Part shown: positions 35,604 to 44,184 of the stretch, in pieces | How the letters are laid out: every line of letters starts with the position of its first letter | How positions within the stretch are numbered: the stretch's first letter is position 1 | Assembly (NCBI GenBank): GCA_026993785.1 | Contig: JALWRZ010000004.1 | Coordinates: 1-64,000 of the forward strand | Length of the DNA: 64,000 bases | Direction: 5' to 3' | Origin: DHVE2 group archaeon | GTDB lineage: Archaea > Thermoplasmatota > Thermoplasmata > Thermoplasmatales > Aciduliprofundaceae | Notes under the pieces: model-generated | What the model was told of the DNA's origin: nothing | Databases searched by the model: none | What the model saw: the letters and a program-made list of their open reading frames with translations, nothing else | Made by a program: the position numbers and the translations under genes

Positions 35604-35977
35604 AGATAGAGATTGAAGCTAAAATCTATCCCACAGAAAGCGTAGAGAAGATAAAAGAGGCAATACTAAAACTATTCCCCGACGCGCAGCTGGAGATTCT
35701 TCCCGGAAAAATAAAGGGTAAAGCCCAAAGTCTTGAGGAATTTGGAAAAATTCTTAAGGAAGAGAGGATAAGAGATGCAGCCAGGAGCGTGTTTCTCTCA
35801 TCTCTAAAGAGAAAACAGGAGATTTATTTTGAGCTGAATAAGCAGGCAGCCACCAGGGGCAAGGTGAACTTCGCTGTGGGTAATGTTCCCCTGGGAAGCA
35901 TTAAGGTGACTATTCGGGGTGATGATCTTCTTTCTCTGATTGACCTGATTGCTCCGGATACGCGGAAACATCAATAA
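35594..35977 (+). CDS. UPF0201 family protein
   Basis: 127 residues. The opening IEIEAKIYPTESVEKIKEAILKLFPDAQLEI, the RIRDAARSVFLSSL helix, and the LNKQAATRGKVNFA...PLGSIKVTI block match the archaeal UPF0201 (COG1931) family, a small conserved alpha/beta protein with no agreed function, possibly RNA-related. It overlaps the hxlB end by 10 bases and the convergent CPBP protease end by 68 bases. Confidence 0.85.
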   Translation: MGVEIEIEAKIYPTESVEKIKEAILKLFPDAQLEILPGKIKGKAQSLEEFGKILKEERIRDAARSVFLSSLKRKQEIYFELNKQAATRGKVNFAVGNVPLGSIKVTIRGDDLLSLIDLIAPDTRKHQ

Positions 35978-37139
35978 TTGCTCCACATTTCAAACACCGA
36001 AGCTTATTTTTGTCCACGTACTGGAACACATCACCGCCGCATACGGGACAGCGTAGATTTATCCATCCATCAGCACGGGTATTGGAGACCCTCTCGTTCC
36101 TTTCCTTTCCGGAAGTTTCCATCCATGGTGGTGGCGGTGGTGGAAGAGACGGAGGACTTTGCACCTTTGGCTTTTTCTTTTCTGGGAAAAAGTGATGATA
36201 CACCCTTATGGAATAGGAGATGAAAAAAACAAGTCCTGCGATCACAAAGTAGAGGGTAAGTATACCCATTGGAATTGAAATCTCAGGATATATGCCCATG
36301 GGTATGCTTATGAAATCGTTGATGAAGTGAAGAGCAATGGATGCAAGAATTCCATATCTCAGGAATAAGTATCCTAGAATTAGACCTGCCACGAATGCAG
36401 GCAGTACTTTCCAAGCCCCCCAAGAAGACCAGTGAGCGAGGCCAAACACCGTGGCGGATATAAGAAGATATATAGTTTCCCAGATTCCAATTTTGTACCC
36501 CCCACCAAATATTCGAATCAGTGGCAGTTTTTTGCCCAGTGCCACATATGTGAAAAAGAGAGGTAATCCGAGGAACAGAACACGTACAATCAGCTCTTCG
36601 TAAACTGCAGCATGGAGCAGTTGAAGCATCTGAAACCATAGGGGTGTTTTCTCTATCCCAATGGAACTGGGATGATAGCCCAAAAGTGTTGCAGCGAAAT
36701 ATACAAGCATGGTGAAGAACATGGATAGGGAAAAAAGCTCCATAAGCTCCTGATAGGGGTTATGTCTATAGGCGAAGGGCCTTTTGAAGAAGTCGCGGAA
36801 GTAGGGGATTATGCCTGAATATCCCAGATAGAAGGTGCTGGCAAGAGCTATGATAAATAGAAGGATATACCACATGTAAGCTGCCATACCCTCAAGGAAG
36901 AATACCATTATGGGAAAGGGTATGGCCAAGTAAAAAGGTACAATAAAATGCGCGTCGGTATAGAAATTCTGAAGATAGGGCACACTATAGCCCAGGGAGA
37001 AGAGAATTATTACCAGGAGGAAGAGAAGTATGAGGGTGCCTATGAAGGATACGATTTCCTTAAGAGCATGGAGAATGGAAGCCATGGAAGGGGGATAAAC
37101 TGGAGAAATATATCTTTTTCCCCAAAATGTTTCCTTCAA
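35910..37139 (-). CDS. CPBP-family intramembrane protease with C-terminal zinc ribbon
   Basis: 409 residues from a TTG start (alternative ATG 37085). About eight hydrophobic helices are seen. The CPBP (Abi, Rce1-like) catalytic motifs are present: YEELIVRVLF (EExxxR), VFGLAHWSSW (FxxxH) and ALHFINDF (HxxN). A Pro-rich linker (PPSLPPPPPPW) leads to a zinc ribbon, LRCPVCGGDVFQYVDKNKLRCLKCG. Bacterial CPBP proteins include CAAX-like proteases and bacteriocin self-immunity proteins; the substrate here is unknown. TATA-like TTTTAAATAC lies at 37158-37168. Confidence 0.88.
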   Translation of the reverse strand: MKETFWGKRYISPVYPPSMASILHALKEIVSFIGTLILLFLLVIILFSLGYSVPYLQNFYTDAHFIVPFYLAIPFPIMVFFLEGMAAYMWYILLFIIALASTFYLGYSGIIPYFRDFFKRPFAYRHNPYQELMELFSLSMFFTMLVYFAATLLGYHPSSIGIEKTPLWFQMLQLLHAAVYEELIVRVLFLGLPLFFTYVALGKKLPLIRIFGGGYKIGIWETIYLLISATVFGLAHWSSWGAWKVLPAFVAGLILGYLFLRYGILASIALHFINDFISIPMGIYPEISIPMGILTLYFVIAGLVFFISYSIRVYHHFFPEKKKPKVQSPPSLPPPPPPWMETSGKERNERVSNTRADGWINLRCPVCGGDVFQYVDKNKLRCLKCGAIIDVSAYPEQSGQSEKEDHHPE

Positions 37140-37188
37140 GATAACCGTGAGAAAAAGTATTTAAAATCGGCTCAAATTATCAATAATT

Positions 37189-37206
37189 GTTCTCAGAAAT
37201 GAGAAC
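37189..37206. promoter_or_regulatory. Perfect 7-base inverted repeat between CPBP gene and archaellin
   Basis: GTTCTCA-GAAA-TGAGAAC lies 54 bases before the archaellin ATG and 50 bases before the CPBP start. A palindrome in a divergent promoter region suggests a regulator site; a small RNA hairpin is also possible. Confidence 0.45.
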
Positions 37207-37259
37207 ATCTATTACTGCTATCACCTGCGGGCACAGGGCTCCCTTAGGAGATATGAGAA

Positions 37260-38135
37260 ATGATAAAGATGTATCGCAAGGAAAAGGGCGAATTCGGCAT
37301 CGGCACGCTCATACTGTTCATCGCAATGATTATCGTGGCCGCTGTGGCAGCCACAGTGATTATACAGACAGCCTATGTACTGCAGCAACAGGCAGAGGAG
37401 ACGGGGAATATAGCCAGACAGGATGTAGCCACAGGATTTAAGATAATCACAATACAGGGGATAAGAGAGGATCTCATGTACCAGGAAACCATTGGAACCG
37501 GAGATGGTAGCACAACCACGTTCACTAAAACCTTGGCACACAGACCAATCAACCCTGGCTCCATAACAATCACAAATTCCACGGGAGAGATAGTGCTCAG
37601 AGACGATGGAACGGGGAACCTCGTGCTGGTCTCTGGCTCAGGGGTCTCGGGATGGGTTGGTTACGATAACGGCACGGTGGGTCTTACATTCACCACAGCT
37701 CCACCCAACGGGGATGAGATAAACATAACCTACGGCTCAGGATACAAGGGAACGATCTCTTATCTGGATATCAAAGTTGGCCTGATGGCAGGTAGCCCAC
37801 CCATTTCCATAGACAGTGTTCTTGTTGAAATAAGCGATGGTTACACCGATAAAACTCTCACCTACAATGCCTCTGCCACAAGTTTCAGCGATCTCGACGG
37901 TTCCCATTTCGGCGTTGAGATAGCCAGGGATATGCCACCCTCTAACTGGGAAAGGGATCATGTGATTACGGCAGGAGACATAATCAGGATATACATAAAT
38001 ACCAGTGCTGTTGGCCTATACCTAGAGCCACAGACCCATGTGATGGTAAAGCTCATACCGAAGCATGGAGTACCCAATCTTGTGGAGTTCACTACCCCGT
38101 CCACATATACCACCAAGTACATGGAGCTATGGTGA
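37260..38135 (+). CDS. flaB: Archaellin (FlaB) with an inserted beta domain
   Basis: 291 residues. The class III signal is cut by the FlaK/PibD peptidase after Gly10 (KEKG|EFGIGTLILF), followed by the hydrophobic assembly helix (LILFIAMIIVAAVAATVIIQTAYVL region, about 17-41). The core resumes with GTISYLDIKVGLMAGSPPISI and IDSVLVEISDG. Between them, residues about 76-163 form an extra beta domain (GTGDGSTTTFTKTLAHRPINP ... VGLTFTTAPPNGDEINITYG) that normal archaellins lack and that resembles a domain common in phage tail proteins. AGGAGAT lies 12 bases before ATG 37260. A FlaD/E-like gene follows. Confidence 0.9.
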   Translation: MIKMYRKEKGEFGIGTLILFIAMIIVAAVAATVIIQTAYVLQQQAEETGNIARQDVATGFKIITIQGIREDLMYQETIGTGDGSTTTFTKTLAHRPINPGSITITNSTGEIVLRDDGTGNLVLVSGSGVSGWVGYDNGTVGLTFTTAPPNGDEINITYGSGYKGTISYLDIKVGLMAGSPPISIDSVLVEISDGYTDKTLTYNASATSFSDLDGSHFGVEIARDMPPSNWERDHVITAGDIIRIYINTSAVGLYLEPQTHVMVKLIPKHGVPNLVEFTTPSTYTTKYMELW

Positions 38136-38140
38136 GCGCC

Positions 38141-38488
38141 ATGCTCCTCCCAGATATAGGTGATGACCTTCCCACACAGGTGCTTGCCACGCGGTGGCTC
38201 GGTTATCTCCTGCAATTCGTTGATCACGAGAATCTTCAGAAGCTTCTGGATTACTATGAGAGCATTGGATGGATAGGCAAAGAAGCAAAGAAAAAGCTGA
38301 TTGCCATGGCCAAAGGGATGAAGAGCAGTGGCTCCAAGAACGAATGGGTTCTACCCCACAGGGTGCATCTCACCTCGTTGCTCTTCATACAGCGGCTCAG
38401 CGGAAGGAATCAAGAAGGAGAGCTGGCAGGCCTGAATACCTATATCAAGAGCTACATTGAGTCCCCGGAGGAATTTCTATCCGTTTGA
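38141..38488 (+). CDS. Archaellum FlaD/FlaE-domain protein
   Basis: 115 residues from ATG 38141, which is five bases after GGTGA; ATG 38129 overlaps the archaellin stop and is the alternative. The FlaD/E signature is clear: LPTQVLATRWLGYLLQFVDHENLQKLLDYYESIGWIGKEA. FlaD/E forms part of the archaellum motor switch complex that links to CheF/CheY signalling in other archaea. No flaC-flaJ genes follow, so the rest of the archaellum genes must be elsewhere. Confidence 0.85.
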   Translation: MLLPDIGDDLPTQVLATRWLGYLLQFVDHENLQKLLDYYESIGWIGKEAKKKLIAMAKGMKSSGSKNEWVLPHRVHLTSLLFIQRLSGRNQEGELAGLNTYIKSYIESPEEFLSV

Positions 38489-38490
38489 AT

Positions 38491-39636
38491 TTATTTATCG
38501 TCTAAAATTTCTATGACATCTAGCCATTTGACCTTTACCTCTTTCCCCAATTTTTCTGCAAGACTGGGCGAGGTTCTTCCTTCATCTCCGTGCATGAGCT
38601 CTTTAATGTACGTCCCACTTTGTGCCAAAACCTCTATTATAAATTCGCCATCTTTATGCTCAACCAGCCTTATCTCGTAGACCTCCCTAATTCTTACCTT
38701 ATCCGCTCTCCGGTGCTTCACCCTTGTCGGGGTTCGCTGTCTTATTTTACCTATCAGAGCTTTAAGAGCGTCTCTAACCTCTTCCTCCGAGGCCTCTACT
38801 TCCACGGCGATTCGATACCTCTTCCGGGACTCAGCTTCCTTTATTTTCCTTATCTCTTCCTTCTCTGCAAATCTCAAATCAAATATCTCCACCTTACCGG
38901 AAGAGTTCACCCGTTTCGCGATTTCCTCTAAATCTATGCTCCTTACCCGCGGTCTCTTGATTTCTAAGATAAACGGTCTGCCATTGCCTAGCATCCTGGC
39001 ATCTATATCCTCTCTACCCATTCCATGAAGCATATGCTCCTCCCCCCTAGTTAGCTCCATCACAGGTCGAGCTATTATCTCTTCCACACTCTCCTTATAC
39101 TTTCCCGAGGGCCATTTCGTCTGGGGAATGCCCCGCACAAGCTTGCGATACCGACCATAAATTAGAAGGGGCTTAACCTCTATCTCTATGGAATCGTATC
39201 TCGTATCCACAATTACCGTTATATCAGGAGCTTTTAGATCTACCTCTTTTCCAGTGATTTTGCTCACTCTCTTTCCAACCTCACGGTTAAATTCGCGACT
39301 TATGCTTTCGCCACTCCCTCCAAATCTGGCTTGCAACTCTTTCTCCCTCTCAAGAATATCCTCATAAAACTTGCTTCCTATTAAGAATGTGGAAAACTCA
39401 TAATCTTTAAGCTTCTCCACAACATATCTGGCATATTCATCCAGCCTGTTAAATATACCTCCGCAGAGCTCACAGGTATCCGGGTACAGGGAATTTATAT
39501 CCTCGTTGTGGTCCATGGCATAGAGAACCCTTATTGCACGTCCTCTCTCATCATTGCTTAATCCATGGCCGCGAAGCCCGAAGATTCTTCCCAGACAATG
39601 ATCACACAGCTTCAGTTTTGCGGCTTCAAGATCCAT
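38491..39636 (-). CDS. pus10: tRNA pseudouridine synthase Pus10
   Basis: 381 residues. It makes pseudouridine 54 and 55 in the T arm of archaeal tRNAs. An N-terminal THUMP-like zinc region has paired Cys (KLCDHCLGRIFG and CELCGGIF). The catalytic Asp lies in MGREDIDARMLGNGRPFILEIKRPR (about residue 213). QSGTYIKELMHGDEGRTSPSL is the C-terminal motif. A TATA box (TTTTATAATTG) just upstream suggests a leaderless message. Confidence 0.94.
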   Translation of the reverse strand: MDLEAAKLKLCDHCLGRIFGLRGHGLSNDERGRAIRVLYAMDHNEDINSLYPDTCELCGGIFNRLDEYARYVVEKLKDYEFSTFLIGSKFYEDILEREKELQARFGGSGESISREFNREVGKRVSKITGKEVDLKAPDITVIVDTRYDSIEIEVKPLLIYGRYRKLVRGIPQTKWPSGKYKESVEEIIARPVMELTRGEEHMLHGMGREDIDARMLGNGRPFILEIKRPRVRSIDLEEIAKRVNSSGKVEIFDLRFAEKEEIRKIKEAESRKRYRIAVEVEASEEEVRDALKALIGKIRQRTPTRVKHRRADKVRIREVYEIRLVEHKDGEFIIEVLAQSGTYIKELMHGDEGRTSPSLAEKLGKEVKVKWLDVIEILDDK

Positions 39637-39667
39637 AGAATGAGATGTTTTTCAATTATAAAAAACC

Positions 39668-40756
39668 CTACTTCTTAAGGGAGACCAGATAATTGAGCAG
39701 ATGAATCTGCTCCCGAGAGAGAGCTATGCCATCCACCTTCTCAAGGGCACCTCTTTTAAGCAGGCTGAGTAACCTTGGATGTCCCTGTGTTATCTGATAT
39801 ATTCTCTTGAAGGAATCTTCCCTCACATCCGGGAACATTAATCTTGCCTCTTCGTAGCTTAGAGGAGATAGAATGAGCTCCATAACCCTGCCCTCCTCCA
39901 CATCCTCCCTGCTATAGAATCTGTTGTAGTAGGGTGTCTCTGAGAGCATTGACACTATTATCTTGCTCCTTCCCAAATCCTCTTTAACAAGAGAATTGAG
40001 AGCATTGACAAAATAATCATCAACCTTGAAATACCCGTCAAAGATTAAGAGAAGCTCCTCGCTTCTCAACACAGAGAGAACGTCCCTCTTTCCGTAGAGG
40101 CTCTCAAAAACACTTTTCACGCTCTCCCATTTTCTTCCAGGAAACACATCAAGCCAGATTATTCCGCATCTTGGCCTTACTGCTTTGAGAAACTGCTCTA
40201 TGAGGGATGTTTTACCCATTCCCCGTGAACCTATTATGGTGGCAAATCTCCCCTCTCTGAACCATTCATTTAGTAGCTGCAATTCCTTTTCTCTGCCCAC
40301 AAACTCATCCTCCTCAGGTGTGACTTCCCTGAAGATTATCCTCTCCCCGCGACGTATCTCGTCCTCAATTTCATTTCTCTCTATCTTGTGAAGGATCTCC
40401 AGGTGACTGAGACCCGTGAGTTTTCTAATTTCCCTTATTTTCATATATTTCTCTTCCACCTTTACTTCGTAATTCTCAATTTTCTCTATTATTTCCTTTG
40501 CCTTCCTTACTCCTGAGGGAGTTAGGAAATAAACAGCAACGCGCTTCTTCTTCCCACTTACATGCCCCTTCTGCATGCTCACAAGACCCTCTTCCATTAA
40601 TCTCTTTATATTGCGAGGGATATGTGTGACGGAGATACCCACAGCATGGGCAATTCCTGCCTGGGTCATCTCCACAGGATACTCGTATCTATCCACATAT
40701 TTTCGATATGCATATAAATGCACAAGAATCCTTTCAAGAACGGGAAGACGGAGCAT
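39668..40756 (-). CDS. Winged-helix regulator fused to an archaeal STAND-type ATPase
   Basis: 362 residues. The N-terminus (about 1-95) is a MarR-like winged helix (MTQAGIAHAVGISVTHIPRNIKRLMEEGLVS). From about 150 it is a P-loop ATPase of the archaeal ATPase/Orc-like group: VGREKELQLLNEWF, Walker A IIGSRGMGKTSL (about 177-188), Walker B-like ELLLIFDGYFKVDD and a sensor-like ITQGHPRLLSLL. Such proteins are probably ligand- or stress-responsive regulators. TATA box CTTAAATAAG lies about 27 bases upstream, so the message is leaderless. The target is unknown. Confidence 0.86.
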   Translation of the reverse strand: MLRLPVLERILVHLYAYRKYVDRYEYPVEMTQAGIAHAVGISVTHIPRNIKRLMEEGLVSMQKGHVSGKKKRVAVYFLTPSGVRKAKEIIEKIENYEVKVEEKYMKIREIRKLTGLSHLEILHKIERNEIEDEIRRGERIIFREVTPEEDEFVGREKELQLLNEWFREGRFATIIGSRGMGKTSLIEQFLKAVRPRCGIIWLDVFPGRKWESVKSVFESLYGKRDVLSVLRSEELLLIFDGYFKVDDYFVNALNSLVKEDLGRSKIIVSMLSETPYYNRFYSREDVEEGRVMELILSPLSYEEARLMFPDVREDSFKRIYQITQGHPRLLSLLKRGALEKVDGIALSREQIHLLNYLVSLKK

Positions 40757-40872
40757 TATACTGTGATTAGCTTTCTCTTATTTAAGATTCACCTTTACTT
40801 CGCTGAAGCTTAAATATGGGGGGAAGAAATATTTAAGTATGTGATGATATTAGCCACTCAAAGGTGAAGTTC

Positions 40873-41328
40873 ATGGGAAGGATTCACGCTCGCAGAAGAG
40901 GAAAGTCCGGTTCGAAGAAGCCTCTGAGGCTGGAAAAACCTGAGTGGGTTGAGATGAGCGAGGAGGAGATAGTAAACAAGGTGCTGGAGCTGGCCAAAGA
41001 GGGACATTCCCAGGCCATGATTGGTACCATTCTTAGGGACCAGTACGGGGTGCCGGATGTTAAACTCATCACGGGAAAAAGCATCGGCAAAATTTTGCAG
41101 GAAAATAATATGGCACCCCAGATTCCCGAGGATCTCATGTTCCTCATGAAGAGGGCTGTGAATATTCATAACCATCTGTTGAATCACCCCAAGGATCTTG
41201 GAAACAAGAGGGGTTTACAGCTTGTGGAAGCCAAGATACGCAGGCTAGTTAAGTATTATAAGAGGGTAGGTAAGCTGCCTCCCGACTGGCACTATAGCCT
41301 GAGGGAGGCAGAGCTGCTGGTGAAGTGA
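40873..41328 (+). CDS. rps15: Small-subunit ribosomal protein uS15
   Basis: 151 residues from ATG 40873, five bases after GGTGA; the GTG at 40864 is part of that site. It begins [19 protein letters not shown] and has the archaeal uS15 body ([45 protein letters not shown]). It overlaps the DHH nuclease start by one base. The uS15-DHH pair is a known archaeal neighbourhood. Confidence 0.96.
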   Translation: MGRIHARRRGKSGSKKPLRLEKPEWVEMSEEEIVNKVLELAKEGHSQAMIGTILRDQYGVPDVKLITGKSIGKILQENNMAPQIPEDLMFLMKRAVNIHNHLLNHPKDLGNKRGLQLVEAKIRRLVKYYKRVGKLPPDWHYSLREAELLVK

Positions 41329-42593
41329 TGGATTCGCAACTCCAAAAAAGATTGGAGAAGGCGAGAGAATTAATAGAGGAGCAAACGGAGTTTAGAATTC
41401 TGACCCATTATGATGCTGATGGCATATGCTCCGCAGGAATAATTGCGAGATATCTGAAAGATAGGGGCAAAAGATTCCACATATCATTTTTCCGCAATGT
41501 GGATAGGGAGAAGATACTTGCCATAGTTGAGCAGGAAGAAAATGTTATACTCACAGACATGGGCTCTTCCATGGTTGATGAGCTCACCGGCAATGTGATA
41601 GTAATCGATCACCACAAGGTATCTACGGATAATGAAAGTATAGTGCATATAAACCCGCATCTTTTCGGCTATGATGGTGCAAGGGATGCCTGTGCAAGCA
41701 CCCTTGCATATTTTCTCGTGAATGACCCTATTTTAGCTCCATATGCGCTTGCAGGCATATTTGGAGATAAGCAGTATATTGGTGGATTAACGGGGCTTAA
41801 TAGAGAGCTTGTAGAGAGGCTATCCCTCAAAATTAGGAGAGATCTTGTTCTCTCTGGTAATGTTCTTAATGCGGTGACCTACTCCACAGAGCCGTTTTTT
41901 CCTGGATTGAGTGGAAGGAAGGAGAATGTTGAGAAAATGCTGGAGAAGCTTAAAATCCCGCCTTCCAAAGATGTAGAGAATTTAAGTGAGGAGGAGAAAA
42001 CAAAATTAGGCTCTTATTTGGCATTGAATCTAATTAAAAATAGCAAAAATCCCCACGCTGCAAGGTACATAGTGGATGTGGATATAAATCTCGGCGGTAG
42101 TGTAAGATATCTTACAGAGCTAATAGATTCTGCAGCACGCACAGATAATCAAGGAATCGCCATGAGCTACATCCTTGGGAATAAGAGCTACCTTGAAAGG
42201 ATGGAAGTGCTTCGTAAGGAATACAAGAGTAAGGTACTGAAAGCCCTTTACAATATCTTGGATAATTTGTTCCAGAAAGGCCGTATAACCTACTTCTTTG
42301 TGGAGGATGGATATCTGGCAAGCACCCTTGCTACTATAACCTCTATCTATCTCTTCCCACCAGACAGGGTGATTGTGGCCTTCTATAACGATAAGATGAC
42401 CCATATTTCGGCTCGGTGCTCTCAGCAGCTGGGCAAGAAGGTGCATCTTGGCGATATTCTTTCAAGCATAGCTTCCAAGTTGGGAGGTTACGGAGGGGGG
42501 CATAGTGTGGCTGCAGGTGCAACCATACCTAGGGATAGGGAGCAGGAGTTCCTTGAACTCCTGCAGCAGGAGATAGAAAAAAGTTTATCGTAG
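41328..42593 (+). CDS. DHH-family RecJ-like exonuclease (GAN-type)
   Basis: 421 residues from ATG 41328, with GGTGA four bases before. The DHH motifs are seen in order: THYDADGICSAGII (motif I), ILTDMGSS, VIDHHKVS (motif III, DHH), and the DHHA1-type GGYGGGHSVAAGATIP near the C-terminus. Archaeal proteins of this type include GAN, a 5'-3' exonuclease of the GINS-Cdc45-like replisome. The strand and substrate choice cannot be told from sequence. It is co-transcribed with uS15. Confidence 0.9.
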   Translation: MDSQLQKRLEKARELIEEQTEFRILTHYDADGICSAGIIARYLKDRGKRFHISFFRNVDREKILAIVEQEENVILTDMGSSMVDELTGNVIVIDHHKVSTDNESIVHINPHLFGYDGARDACASTLAYFLVNDPILAPYALAGIFGDKQYIGGLTGLNRELVERLSLKIRRDLVLSGNVLNAVTYSTEPFFPGLSGRKENVEKMLEKLKIPPSKDVENLSEEEKTKLGSYLALNLIKNSKNPHAARYIVDVDINLGGSVRYLTELIDSAARTDNQGIAMSYILGNKSYLERMEVLRKEYKSKVLKALYNILDNLFQKGRITYFFVEDGYLASTLATITSIYLFPPDRVIVAFYNDKMTHISARCSQQLGKKVHLGDILSSIASKLGGYGGGHSVAAGATIPRDREQEFLELLQQEIEKSLS

Positions 42594-42611
42594 GATTGCA
42601 TCTTTTAAACC

Positions 42612-43367
42612 ATGATACCCAGGAGTCATCCAAGATACCAGTCCCTCATCAAAAGAGAACTGCTAGTTGAAGGTTTTGAGAAGGGTATAGTGGCTCCCGC
42701 TGGACTTATTGCCCACGGTCGGGGAGAGACCTTTGACTACCTAATAGGGGAGAGAAGCGAAGATTTTGCGATCCTAGCAGAGAAAGCGGCGGTTGCTAAG
42801 ATGCTGATGGCAAGAAATCCTGTGATATCCGTGAATGGGAATGTAACCGCACTTGCATCTGCCGATATCGTGGAGCTTGCAAAACTTTTGAACGCAAAAA
42901 TCGAGGTAAATCTCTTCTATCGCACCGAGGAAAGGGTGAGAAAAATAGTGGAAGAATTTCTGAAATACGGGGTGCGAATTCTTGGAGATAAGCCAGATGC
43001 CAGAATTCCAGGTCTTGAGCACAAGAGGGCCCTCTGCACCACTGAAGGTATATACTCTGCGGATGTAGTTTTAGTTCCCTTGGAAGACGGTGATCGTGCT
43101 CAGGCACTAAAAAATATGGGTAAATTCGTAATCACAATTGATTTAAACCCCCTTTCAAGAACCGCACGCACGGCTCATATAACCATAGTGGATGAGCTCA
43201 CCAGAGCCGTTAAAAATATGATAGATTTTGCAAAGGAAATCAATGATAAAGAGGCAGAGAGAATACTCTCACATTATCAAAATAAGGTAATACTTGCGCA
43301 GGCACTGCGACATATAAATAAAAGACTGGAAAAGCTGGCTACTGATTTTCAAGCTCTTCAGGCTTGA
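42612..43367 (+). CDS. 4-phosphopantoate-beta-alanine ligase
   Basis: 251 residues. The N-terminal IPRSHPRYQSLIKRELLVEGFEKGIVAPAGLIAHGRGETFDYLIGE block is the signature of archaeal phosphopantothenate synthetase (COG1701). NPVISVNGNVTALA and IDLNPLSRTARTAHITIVDEL support it. It joins 4-phosphopantoate and beta-alanine with ATP in the archaeal route to coenzyme A. It follows the DHH nuclease by 18 bases and overlaps the convergent coiled-coil gene by 29 bases. Confidence 0.93.
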   Translation: MIPRSHPRYQSLIKRELLVEGFEKGIVAPAGLIAHGRGETFDYLIGERSEDFAILAEKAAVAKMLMARNPVISVNGNVTALASADIVELAKLLNAKIEVNLFYRTEERVRKIVEEFLKYGVRILGDKPDARIPGLEHKRALCTTEGIYSADVVLVPLEDGDRAQALKNMGKFVITIDLNPLSRTARTAHITIVDELTRAVKNMIDFAKEINDKEAERILSHYQNKVILAQALRHINKRLEKLATDFQALQA

Positions 43368-44124
43368 AGACGTAGCCACAATTGTAGCACATTATGGCGT
43401 CCTTGGAGTTGAGAGTTCCACACTGGGGACATTTGATGAACTCTTCGCCGTCAACGATGACCACTTCGAACTCTTCTTCCTTCTTTTCCTCGGGTGCTGC
43501 AGCTCCTTCTTCGGGTTTAGCTTCCACCGCTTTGCTCTCTGCAGCTGCAGTCTCTGGTGCCGCGACTTCAGGAAGTGGAACCTTGGCGGATTCGGCAAGG
43601 CTCTGAATGGTGGAAATCATCTTCTCCCTCAAATCAGAAAGTGTTGTTTGCATTTTAATTACCTGACTGCTTTTCTCTATAAACTCCTTCTGCTTTGCCG
43701 TAATCTCCTCTACAGCTTTTGTGAAATACTCTTGGAACTTTGTTAGTTCCTCTAAATTTGCCTCTATCTTCTCCTTGGCGCTGGCAAGAGCCTCTTCGTA
43801 TTCCTTGAGAACCTTCTCACTCTGCAGAATAGCATTAATCTTTTCCTCAATTTCCTTGGTTTTCTGCGCATATTCGTTTTTCATCTCTTCCAATTTTTTA
43901 GCGTACTCTTCGAGCTCGGAGCTCTTCTTATCTAAGAATTTCTCCTTTTCCTCAATTTTTTTCTGAAGGTCCTGAATCTTTGCCTCCTTCTCGGCAAGCT
44001 CCTTTTCCTTCTCCTCAATTTGCTTTGATTTTTCTTTAATCTCCACTTCCAGTTTCTTTATCTTAGCCACATAGGTTTGAACCTGGTCCCAGAGGCTTAA
44101 CCCTCCCAAATCCTCATTGCTCAT
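43339..44124 (-). CDS. Long coiled-coil protein with a C-terminal zinc ribbon
   Basis: 261 residues. Residues about 15-185 are an uninterrupted coiled coil rich in Glu and Lys (KEKELAEKEAKIQDLQKKIEEKE). An Ala/Pro/Glu-rich linker (about 190-220) follows, then a zinc ribbon with two Cys pairs, CPQCGTLNSKDAIMCYNCGY. No signal or membrane segment. A GGAGGTAATAATT site precedes the ATG. It resembles structural or scaffold proteins, but I know no function. It is a single-gene unit ahead of the phosphoesterase promoter. Confidence 0.82.
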   Translation of the reverse strand: MSNEDLGGLSLWDQVQTYVAKIKKLEVEIKEKSKQIEEKEKELAEKEAKIQDLQKKIEEKEKFLDKKSSELEEYAKKLEEMKNEYAQKTKEIEEKINAILQSEKVLKEYEEALASAKEKIEANLEELTKFQEYFTKAVEEITAKQKEFIEKSSQVIKMQTTLSDLREKMISTIQSLAESAKVPLPEVAAPETAAAESKAVEAKPEEGAAAPEEKKEEEFEVVIVDGEEFIKCPQCGTLNSKDAIMCYNCGYVFKPEELENQ

Positions 44125-44184
44125 AATTATTACCTCCTAATGATGGTATTATCTTTATTAAATATGAAATTTTTGCTTCTATTC

